From the NCBI RefSeq assembly GCF_048771995.1, contig NC_133032.1, positions 24,081,501 to 24,145,500 on the forward strand: 64,000 nt of DNA. The letters run 5' to 3'. The translations under genes were made by a program, and so were the position numbers. Below, piece by piece: positions 1 through 11,700 of this stretch. Each line of letters opens with the position of its first letter. The first letter of the stretch is position 1. Under the pieces are notes generated by a model. The model was not told the origin of the DNA and ran no database searches. It saw only the letters and a list, made by a program, of their open reading frames with translations. Source of the stretch: Taeniopygia guttata. Lineage: Eukaryota > Chordata > Aves > Passeriformes > Estrildidae.

Positions 1-2558
1 TATAAAACTTGTTCTCAGCTAAACTAGTATATTTTATATTATTATATTTTAGAGGTGAATTGCATGGAACTTAGCAAGCAATGCTATCAGCATTTTCATC
101 TTCATGGCAATTTAATTCAAACATACATGAACATTACTTCCTGTGCCAGAAAGGCTATATAATTAGTACAGACACTTTTAAAACATTTGATTTATTGAAG
201 ATGTTTATCAAGAAAACCTAATGCTTAAATTCGGGTGCATTAAAAAGGCAGCACCCTGACATCTAGCTTTGACAGCATTTGTTAAACTTAGCTACTGTCC
301 TCAAAAGTGAGGATGCAATTCAATTCAGTCAGTGTAAGTATACTAATAGTGTTTTAATATGACTGTGTTCTGCTTATATTTGACTTTCTCTGAAGGAAAG
401 AATTGAAATTACTAAAAAAAGACCAACCCACACATTAAAATGAGCTCTAGGTCTAAACAGACTTTTTAGCTCAAATAGTTTCTCAGAGCTGCAGCTCACA
501 GGAAGCAACAATACAAATGTGTAAGGATTTTTCCTTTAGACAGCTCACAGAAAATATATGCTAATTGAATCTCTTACATATCTGCATGCTTCATCAGTCA
601 CCCAAATTGCCTGAGTTCCTCCACTAATAAAGCTTGTTTCATATTTGCAGATGGCTTCAGTATGTTTTACAAGCTGAATATACTGCATATCCCCAGTTCT
701 TTGTAAAGAAATCAAAGCAATAAATTAATTGAGGAGGGGAAAAGGTAGAAGAAAACAGCCAGCTCTTCTGGCTTTTTTTTTTCCTTGTCCTCTTTCCAAA
801 ACTAAAGAAGGAACTAAAATCTAACTGTAAATCTTGTAAATCAAACTGTAGATCTTGTCTTTCCCCTTTCTGTCATTTTCTCTACAGGATCATATTTCTA
901 CTTCTAGCTGAAATAAATATCTACCTAGAAGACCAACAAAGAGAGTTCCCTTATGCTGGGACCTGCCTTTTTCAAGCTATTCTGGTGCTACTGCTCTGAT
1001 CTTGATGAGTTCACTATCTGGAAGTTGAGTGTTATGAAACCTAATTGATGGGGCTTGATGGGTTTTCTTTTTTTGTGCTAATGATTTTTTTTTTTTAATC
1101 CAAATATGCAGAATAATAAACAAGCTGGATAAATTATCTTGATTTTTTTACACACTACTGTAGTCACGAGACTAACACTGCTAGGGTTTTGTTTACTGTG
1201 TTGCTAATGTTGTTTGGATGTCCAAAACATCACCTTCCTGGAAGGGTGGTGGCAGATTTTTATTTTGCTTTCAAAATTTAAACCAAAGAAAAATGTAAAG
1301 CTTCTAGTCAGACATAAACATCTACACTCTGGAGTAAGGTGATGGTCAAATATTTTTAGTTTTAGCATGTATATTTAGGGATATATTTTATGTGATATTA
1401 AACCATGTATCATCTGCATAGCAGAGAGAAGAGTGCAGTGAAATAAAAAAATATGAGCATCTTTGATATGAAGAACGCTATGCACTAAGGCCAAGGTAAA
1501 TTAGCAGAGTCCTCGTTGCAGCCCTTGTCTCAGTTTCTAGTGTGACAGGCAGATATTAACTGCTGATAAAATCCGGGAAGGAAAGCAATGCTTCCATTAA
1601 AATGTTATGATTTTGGACTTTTCCTTTTCTTTTTCCAGCATCAAGAGAAGGATCCGTATCTCATTTGCTTGAAAATCATTAGTCACCATCCTAGAGATAT
1701 GGCTAATTACTTTTAACTAAAAATAATATTTTGATAAAGCTGTGCCATTTCTCCTGGGAATTGTTTTAAACTTCCTGTATGCTTACTACCAATTTTCTGC
1801 AGTATGGCTTGGGAGGAATGTGTACTGCACTGTTCGATAGCAACAGGTCTGAAGAGTATCAAGGATGAAATTCTCAAGGGTCTTTATGTCGTGGTTGGAA
1901 ATGGAATCATTACTGTATTTTTGAACTCCTGCTAACGTCATTGACACCCACCTACATTCTACTAGAAATATAAGTGCAGAGATCAGGTTGTTCACAGATT
2001 ACTAGGAGACCAACCAAGAAGGGGCAAGCCAAAGCCAAATTCCCTGGTAAGCTCTATTTTAAAGAGAGGGAGAATTCCTTTTCTCCCCCTGAGTCAAGTT
2101 GTGAAATGGATCTCTAGTATGTTAGACCAGGCTGTATTAAATACCATTGCACTTATTATTATATGTAGTAAAATGTAATGCAGGTTTAAAAACTGAGCTC
2201 TCTGGATCTTGGGCCATATTTTTGCATTCTCCTTGGAGTACATAGAGTTCTGGTGCTGTATTAGCCACTGAAAATGGTTTTATGTAATAAATGTAAACTT
2301 ACAAATGTAATATGTTGCGCTGAGTATTCTACTGGTCCCTCAGAAGAGAGTCCAGTGTCTAGAAATAGCTTTGGTATGAGAAACACTTGTTTAGAATAAT
2401 TTTTTCTTCCAAGTACCTTAGGACTATGAAAACAAAGAGTTGATAGCACATGGATGTAATCTGCAGTGGGCAGACTTTCCTTGGATTCACATGATCTGTG
2501 TGTTCCCAGTGACAGCTCTGTAGGATTTAAGGAGTATGTCTGTTTGCCCTTCTTACAG
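1..2558. other. AT-rich flank upstream of C2orf66, no gene recognised
   Basis: I see no coding exon, RNA gene or recognisable repeat here. The reading frames are short and low in complexity. In vertebrates PGAP1 lies upstream of C2orf66 on the same strand, so part of this stretch could be its 3' flank or C2orf66 5' UTR, but nothing in the sequence proves it. A pyrimidine-rich run ending in AG at 2557-2558 looks like a splice acceptor just ahead of the C2orf66 start. It suggests a non-coding first exon somewhere upstream. Confidence 0.4.
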
Positions 2559-2578
2559 ACACTCTGTTCATCTCCAGC

Positions 2579-3752
<1,174 letters not shown>

Positions 3753-5040
3753 AAGATTCTGCTGATGAAGGTAAAAGAAGGTGCCTTGTCCTCTAATGTT
3801 GTTATGTGTAGCCAAGAAAGACACTGACTGAAGTATAAAAGTAGCTTCTTTCTCAGAATAAATTAAAAATGTAGTACCTTAACCCTTGTCTGAAGTGGGG
3901 TTTAAAATTCTTGAGGCAGAGATTTATGAGGTTGTTACTACTTAGATAAAATAACACATGGTGCTTGTGAGTAGGAGTAAATAGACCGTGATTTTTTTTC
4001 TTTTTTCTCCCCTCCGTCATATGGAGGAGAATTCTGAAAATGTAGATAATAGGGGATGCAGGTTTTATGGAAGGAATTGAAAAGAGTAAGATTACAAATT
4101 GAGATTAATTAATGGTTTCTTGTGATATATGTATATTAATAAAATTAATTTAGGCATAAGTTATTGCACTAAGAAAGCATACATTATCTTTTACATTCAC
4201 AGGAAATATTGTTTTCTTCTGGTTTACAAATAGCTGAGAATTTCAATAAGATTTAAATCAAAGCATTTTGGTGATTTACTCAGTATCTTAAAGTGATTAA
4301 TTTGTAATCAATATTCAGCTTTGGATTTCCAGCTCTGTCCTGTTCTTGGCCTGCTTAACACTTGTCTGTTTATAATCAAAATCAAAGCTTTATTCTTAAT
4401 ATGAACCATAATAAAGATTGCATTCAAATTTTAATACTAAATTCTCTTTTTTCTGAGTTGCTATATCAGGAAAAATAGAATCACCACAGAATCTGTATTT
4501 TGTGTGCATGAAAAAAAATGAAAAGGAAATTCAGAAGGGATGCTCTCCTGTAAGTCACAGCAGCAGTGAGAACATGACTGGTGGAAGTTTTGTCCTGCAT
4601 AATTCAGAATGGTCATGGCAGTGCTTGTCAGTTATGGGAACAGAGGTTCAGCCAGTTTTCTCTTGTATTGGTTTGGATCATACCTTGGTTGCATATATAA
4701 TACAGAAATATTAGTCTCACTATTAGTAATTTTTTTTGGTCTTTTTTAGGCATTAACTTCAGAACTCCATGCCAAATGGAAACCTTCATATCAAAATTTT
4801 ACTGCTTTGACTTTTTACCTGTAAGCTGACAATTCCAAAGTCTCTTCACTGTCACCGTTTCTGCCGATGGAATGTGGTGTCCTGCTGCAATGAGCATTAT
4901 TCTGTCTATTGACAGATGCGTGCTCTTCAGCTACTGCAGTCTGTGAAAAGAATTGTGCTTAAGCGTGAATAAATGAGGAGTGCAACAGCCACTGCCAAGT
5001 GTCTTTGTTCAAAGCTGGGAAATAAACGTTCCCTTTCAGA
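3753..5040 (+). other. C2orf66: C2orf66 3' UTR, probably spliced
   Basis: After the stop there is a donor-like site at 3770/3771 (GAAG, then GTAAAA). A strong pyrimidine-rich acceptor lies at 4748/4749 (CTTTTTTAG), so a terminal non-coding exon from 4750 to about 5040 is likely. Polyadenylation signals AATAAA occur at 4968-4973 and 5021-5026. An earlier AATAAA at 3857-3862 could serve an unspliced short form. The donor is less than 50 nt from the stop, so the 3' UTR intron should not trigger nonsense-mediated decay. This is inferred from splice signals only. Confidence 0.45.
4968..5026 (+). terminator. Two AATAAA polyadenylation signals ending C2orf66
   Basis: AATAAA hexamers at 4968-4973 and 5021-5026, with T/G-rich sequence in between and just after. 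They lie about 185-240 bp before the minisatellite and about 660 bp before the GTF3C3 start codon. Confidence 0.5.
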
Positions 5041-5212
5041 TTAATATCAGATTAATAGCAGAGCTGTCCCAAGGTTTTCTGTGACAAGTTTTCAGATCCT
5101 CTTTAGGTACAACCCCTTTCTTGGTGACCTCTGGCTGCGTGTGCCCCACCCTGCCCTGGTCAGCAGTGCCCCATCGCTCTGTGTTGGAGTTAAAGCCGCT
5201 CGGCGGTGAAGG

Positions 5213-5541
5213 TGCCGGGGAGCAGAGGGGGCCGGGAGCAGAGGCCGCCGGGGAGCAGAGGCGGCCGCGGAGCAGAGGCGGCCGGGGAGCAGAGGCGGCC
5301 GGGGAGCAGAGGCCGCCGGGGAGCAGAGGGGGCCGGGGAGCAGAGGCGGCCGGGGAGCAGAGGCGGCCGGGGAGCAGAGGCCGCCGGGGAGCAGAGGGGG
5401 CCGGGGAGCAGAGGCCGCCCGGCAGCAGAGAGGCGGCCCGGGAGCAGAGGCGGCCGGGGAGCAGAGGGGACCGGGGAGCAGAGGCGGCCGCGGAGCAGAG
5501 GCGGCCGGGGAGCAGAGGCGGCCGGGGAGCAGAGGCCGCCG
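5213..5541 (+). repeat. 17-bp GC-rich minisatellite, 19 units, upstream of GTF3C3
   Basis: The unit reads about GGAGCAGAGGCGGCCGG. The AGCAG core recurs at 5221, 5237, 5254, 5271 and then every 17 bp to 5424, then 5443 to 5528 every 17 bp: 19 copies in all. Only two spacings differ (16 and 19 bp). The variants are mostly GCGGCC, CCGCCG and GGGGCC at the end of the unit. 17 is not a multiple of three and the unit has no stop in any frame, so all six frames stay open through the array. The long frames here are therefore not genes. The array lies in the CpG island that holds the GTF3C3 promoter. Confidence 0.93.
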
Positions 5542-5689
5542 TGCCCGGAGCCCGCCCCTCGCTCCCGCTCTGCCCTCACGGCCCCTCCGCCGCCCGGAAC
5601 GCGCGCGGGCGGCCGCGGCTGCGGCGGGCGCCATAGCGGGAGGGAGGCGGTGCTTCCCTCACAGGGTTCCCCCGGGCCGCGGCGGAGCC

Positions 5690-5788
5690 ATGTCGGGCTT
5701 CAGCCCGGAGCTGATCGAGTACCTGGAGGGGAAGATCTCCTTCGAGGAGTTCGAGCAGCGCCGCGAGGAGCGCAAGAGCCGCGAGAAG
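5690..5788 (+). CDS. GTF3C3: GTF3C3 exon 1
   Basis: 33 codons, phase 0, ending at GAGAAG before GTGAGC. It encodes the conserved start MSGFSPELIEYLEGK and a charged helix FEQRREERKSREK. It lies wholly inside the CpG island. Confidence 0.95.
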
Positions 5789-8700
5789 GTGAGCGCGCCT
5801 CGCTTGGCCGCCGCACGGCCCGGGACGCCGCCCTCACGCCAGCAGCTGCAGGGCCCGGCCCGGCGCTCTGCGTGCGGAGGGGCTCAGGCGCTGCCCCGCG
5901 GCTGCGGAGCCGCGAGCGCGGCGTGCCGGTCACCGGGACTCGCGGAGAGCGGCGGCGGTGCGGGGCGGCACCGCCCGAACGCGGAGTCGGTGCTGCGGGT
6001 CGCGGCCAGGAGCTGGCTCGGGTATCAGCTCAGCCGGGTTGTGCTGCTGCAGCTCCCCCAGCATCATCTGAGGGAGAGAGCCGGCGCGGCTCCTCGTTTG
6101 ACTACCTGGCAGCAGTGAATGTAGGGAGACATAGTTGTGTGTCCGACGCTATGTAGGCGGTGATTAAAAGGAAACACGCGTGATTTGTCGGAGTGTTGCA
6201 GTTCTTTTTAACTTCGCTATATTTGTAACAAGGTGCTACTGAATTTCTGCATTTCTTGGTCTTCAGAGGGCAGATTCAGCAGAACTCAGCTGCTGTGCAA
6301 GGACAAGTGTTAGCCTGGGGCAGCATTCTTACAGGAATAATGAGTGCTGGTTTTGTATTGACAGGCTTCTGGAAGGATTTGTCACACAGAACTTTTTCTT
6401 TCTAATACAGTCAACCCCACCTCACTGTAATTCCCAATAAGCTATCGACTGGTCTCTTTGCAATGTGAACAATCACCATCTGAGTCACCCCACGTTGATA
6501 AAAATATAAATGTCCTGAAAGCAAGTAATGTTGGGTTTTAGTCACTTAAAAATACAGTGCTTATGCTACTTGTTTCACTGGCAGTGCAAAGGCTGGAAAG
6601 CCAAATGGTTACTGGAAATATATGGGGGAAATAAAAATTGGTAACACTATAAAGATAATAATTTGTTTTTTTGTGTCTGTAGGATGGTGAAAATGCATCT
6701 GCTGAGGAAAATGAGGAAGATGTAGAGGCTCCATCTTCATCCAGAAAAGCATCTGGGAAATCCCAAAGTCAGGATGAAACTGATGGTTGGTGTTTCTGAC
6801 ATAATCATTCCTATTTAAAAAGGCACTGGAAGTATTTGCTCTTCAATACTTAACTTCATAAAAAACTGGCTCCATTTTTCCCCTTCTGGTCTCTGAAGGG
6901 ACTGAAGTAAAAGGGAAATTAAATTAATAATTATGTTTTATTCAGATGAGGGCAGAGGAAGAAAAGTATTGTGTTTAGATGCTTAATATCCAAGTCAGAA
7001 TCAAAATTATCAAATATATCCCAGTTGAAAAAAATAACCATAAAACCCAGGTGTGCTCCCCAAGTCCCTCTCCTATATAGGCAATACGTGGTAGATTTGT
7101 TTTTCAGTCCCTACTTGATACTGTGGTTATTTTTTAGTCAAATCTTCAGTGTCCAATCCCCCAGCTCAAACCTTTGAACCCTACATATTTAGAGTTTTGT
7201 GTATAGATCTGTGGTCACTTATAACCCTGGGTTCACTTCATAATGAGAAGTTATAAATAAAAAATGGGACATTCTTAAAAACTATATGCCTTAAGCATAT
7301 TTATTCAGAGTACTTAGCATAGTTTTCTTACTTAGTTTAAAGAATTCTATTCTTTTTCCAGAGAAATGCAAATAACATGGATTTTGTATTTACTCATGTT
7401 AGAAGGTACTTGTTGTCATGGATGGAATGGTTACAAGATCTTGTTTTCAATTACTTCAAAACATTGGTTGTTCCTCATTGCTCCGTAGTAGAATTCTCTG
7501 CTCACTTACAGCCTCTTCAGCTGAAAAGCTTATTGCAGACAGCCAGCTCAATGCTTGAAAATTGCTTAATATTCTTATGGATTGAGAAAAATGTGGATTA
7601 TACTGTGGTTTCATTCTCTGTGTTCCTTCCTGCTTTCATTTCAGATATCCAAAAGATGTTACAGGCTGGGCCATAGCAAGCATTGGTGATGAATAATAAT
7701 GCAGAGCTTTAAAACAAAGAGGCTGTCAATAGTTTTTCTGCATTTCTGCAGGCAGCACTCTTACAGAATAGCTGCTTCAAGTGGGCTGCTGTTTTCTCTA
7801 CAGTTGTCCAGGGAAGCAACATGTCCTCTTCATTATATCATAAACCTATTGTACTTCTTTCTCAACCAGGAGAAACAGCAGACGGGGTCAGTAAATCTGT
7901 CCATCGGGTCTTTGCATCCATGCTTGGGGAAAATGAAGAGGAGGAGGATGAAGAGGAGGAGGAAAAGGAAGAAGACCAGGAGGAGCAAGAAGAAACTACA
8001 GAGCAGCCTACAGCTGGAGATGTTTTTGTTTTGGAGATGGTTCTTAATCGAGAGACCAAGAAAATGATGAAAGCAAGTATTTAAGCTTTCATATAACTTC
8101 CATGTGTCTCCTGACCATACTGTATAAATGCCACTTTGTGTGACTTTAGCTGCTTACTGAGAAATTTGCCTGAAAATTGTTCCAAGTGGGATAATCCTGC
8201 TTATGCTGATGTTTGTTATGCTGTCTTTGTTTATTATAAAAGCACTGTAGTTTACTGTTTGAAAGCTTTCAGAAATCGTGAAATCAGTTTTCCCAGTGTC
8301 AGAAAGTTATGAACATTAGCAAGTCTTTTAGTCAGTCATTTATTATTGCTAGTACTTAACTTGGTGTTTGGTGGTGGTAAGCACGGCAGGATGTCTTGTG
8401 AATTTGGGCACAAGTCAACCTCAGGCAGAAACAGCATCCCTTTCCATTTAGGAGAAAAGACCTCGCAGCAAACTTCCCCGTGCCTTGAGGGGTCTGATGG
8501 GAGAGGCCAACATCAGATTTGCTCGAGGAGAGCGTGAGGAGGCCATTCTGATGTGCATGGAGATCATTCGACAAGGTATGGGAGAATGGGCAAACCTTTG
8601 GGCTTTACAGATGGGGTGAAGTTTCCATGTGCAGGAGCAGGATTCAGTGTGGCTTCACTGAAGATGAAAATAAATGGTACAAGCAAAATCAGGGTATAAG

Positions 8701-11700
8701 GAGTAGAATTAAGAATATGTGGTGCACTTCCTTTATTTTTTTGCTTATAAAAAGAAACTAGCACCCCAATTCCGCAGAGGCCCAGGCCTTGGCTTAGCTT
8801 TACGCAGTTTGTTTTTACTGTCTTTGTAGATGCAAAGTATAAGCATCAGCATGCCTTGCAGTGTAGAATAATACTATAATTGGTTGTTGTTAGATTCAGT
8901 CAAGCTGTTTAATAATTTACAGACAGGAATCAGAAACTTGTCTGCAAGTTTTTCCTGAATTTAAACAGCACATGTTTCATAATTCTGATACCTGTTCTTT
9001 GAGAAAGGCAAGTTATTTGTTTCCAGTGTGGATTTTAGACAATAAATCTTAGTAATTATTTTTTGTTTTTTCACAGCTCCTCTTGCTCATGAGCCATTTT
9101 CCACTCTTGCCATGATCTATGAAGACCAGGGTGATATGGAGAAATCACTGCAGTTTGGACTGATTGCAGCTCACTTAAATCCTAGCAATACTGAGGAGTG
9201 GGTTAGACTGGCAGAAATGTCACTGGAGCAGGACAATATTAAACAGGCTGTTTTCTGCTACACAAAAGGTAGTGTAGCAAACATTTTAATAATTTAAAAT
9301 TAATGCTAGGTGCTAATGGCAATAATTTTGTTTTCTTCTCCTTTCTAGTTTAGTTTGCTTCAGGGTGCTAGAATTCTGATACCTCTGTCTGGATTTTGGT
9401 AAAAAATTAATGAATCTGTAATAGAGGATGTCCTTGCAAAAACCCTGTGCATATTAATTAACATGAATCAAGGAAATTAATGTGAAATCTACTGCTGCCT
9501 TTTCCTAAACCCCTGCTATGCTGCTGCTTCTTCCTGTAGCTCTGAAGTACGACCCGAGCAACATGCGCTACCTGTGGGAGAGGTCCAGCCTGTACGAGCA
9601 GCTGGGGGAGCAGAAGATGGCCATGGATGGCTACCGACGCATCCTGAACCTCCTGGCTCCCTCCGACGGGGAGCGCTTCATGCAGCTGGCCCGAGACATG
9701 GCCAAGTGAGCTGGGATTTGCTTAGCCACGGGAGCCTGGTGCTTAAAGTGTGCAGCTGTCACACAGTGGTTTTTGCCTGTGAACTTCTTTCTTGTGGAAA
9801 AGTCTTAACTGCCTGTTTCAAAACAGTTTAAGATCTTTTGATCTCCACGTTTGGAAAATGTACCAAAAAAAAAAAGGATGTGTATTATAACAATGTTATT
9901 AGAGAAGGTTTCTTAAAGCAGGTTAATGTGGTACATGATTGTTGCCTGACTCCAATAGGGGAGGCTGTGATGAAAACTCCAGTAATGTCATTACAAACAG
10001 GGGAGAAAAAAGTTGTTAATTATGTGAAATACGTAAAAGTTTTCAACAGATGTAAGGAAAGGAAAAACACCGCCTTTCTCACTGTCTTCTCTAACATCCA
10101 CTTACTAATGAAAATCTTTGCTAATAAGCAAAAATCAAAAAAATATGATAATCCTTTCGTTTTGGTTCAAAGTATGTATTGTCAGTTATGTGAATTACCT
10201 GATATCTCATATCTGTATTTTATAGGAGTTACTATGAAGCCAGTGATGTGAGCTCTGCTATTGAGATAGTGGTAGAGGCCTTTGCCAAGCACCAGAACCT
10301 TGTGTCCATGGAGGATGTTAACATTGCGGCTGAACTGTACATCTTCTCCAAACAGTACGACAAAGCTCTGGCGGTATGGACAGTTCAGTGTACTTGGGTG
10401 TCATTTTCAGCACCTCTTTGCCTGCCAGAGTGGATGCTTTATATTCATTATTTACGTTCCTGCAGTGCTAAAATGGAGTCCTGCTTCTGTAAAAATAGAG
10501 CTAATCAGAAACAGGCTGCTTGCTATTAGCTCTGTAGTAATTAGCATTGAAATTAGTGGTTGGATTGAATTAATTGAGGACTGATAGATTTGTACGTTGT
10601 TTGAGGTTTAAAATTTTGGGATCCTTCCCCTTCTCCTCTGTAGTGACCATAATCTTAGTAGCCAGAGAAGACCTTCAGGCTGGTTTTGTGAGTAATACCA
10701 GCAGGTCATTCGCTGAATGGAAGGTTAAAATCATGACACTGAATGCTCTGATGGTTCAAATGCAGATTGTTATTTTTGGCAGACTTGTGTTGCAACTAAT
10801 AATTTATGCATTAAGCAATAAGCATACATTTCAGAAAGACAATACATCTTAACTCAAAGGCATCAGGAATTAGAGAATATTGCTCATCTGGTCCAAATTT
10901 GTTAACTCTCACTTTTGAGGCATATTTCCAACTTGATTTGGTCTGGCTTTGAGAGGGGAGATGTTGGTATTTGCCCATTGCCATACTTTCCAAGACTCAT
11001 TGAAAAGACACTGTAAATTGGGACTTTTCTTATGAACATTCTTATTTGTTGATATTAAATTACTTAGGTTGTTTTTTCTCTTTCTTTAGATTTTATTCAG
11101 TGCTCTCTCTATCAGAGCACAGCATCATGAGCCTGCAAATGATTCCTATAATCCCTTTTTGTACTTCTTCCCTCCTTAAACATAAATCTGTCAATTTTAT
11201 GTACACAGCATTTAGCTACTGGATTTATTAATACAGTTGAACTGTAGTGACAGAGCCATTTCCCTGTTTCTTTTTGAAGGTTCTACTTGGGTAGATGAAT
11301 GCAGCTTTACTTCTGATTACTTCTGTGATGTCTAAAACTGCCACATAGGCTGGTTGTTCCATTTATGCTTTAAATCTTTGAAATGATCCAAGTTACATTT
11401 CTGTTTTAGGTTATTACAGATTTTACAGGAATTGTACTTGAAAAAAAAGTACCAGAAAGAAGTGCAACTGAGGAGAAAAAGGGTAAGTAGCTGTCAAGTG
11501 GTTACTGTGACCCTGCTGTTCATGGGATAGGACATCTTTCCTTTACCTTTTCACCTCCTGGGTATATTTTGCTGCACTGTTGACAGGCTTTTCCCTATTG
11601 AAATCTGTGGGTGCTCTTAGTGAGTTACATGGCATGGCCTCAGCCTGCTGTAAGTTACTCCAGTGTCCCCTTAGCCCTGCTGACTCATTGAAGACAAGGA

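Larger units (their letters stand above)
5190..5990 (+). promoter_or_regulatory. GTF3C3: CpG island and presumed GTF3C3 promoter / 5' UTR
   Basis: Very GC- and CpG-rich compared with the AT-rich surroundings, covering the minisatellite, the 5' flank, exon 1 and the start of intron 1. No TATA box lies near the start, as expected for a housekeeping gene. The transcription start is probably between about 5560 and 5680. The start codon context (GAGCC before ATG) has a purine at -3. Confidence 0.7.

Noticed and set aside
5092-6156. Several long frames on both strands (up to 316 codons) rich in Arg, Gly, Pro and Ala
   Set aside because: They are read-through of the 17-bp GC minisatellite and the CpG island, which lack stops in every frame. 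The real coding sequence here is GTF3C3 exon 1.
7699-8067. Frames overlapping GTF3C3 exon 3 in other phases and on the minus strand (Arg/Lys- or Ser-rich)
   Set aside because: Shadow frames of the purine-rich acidic run; the phase fixed by exons 2 and 4 is the real one.
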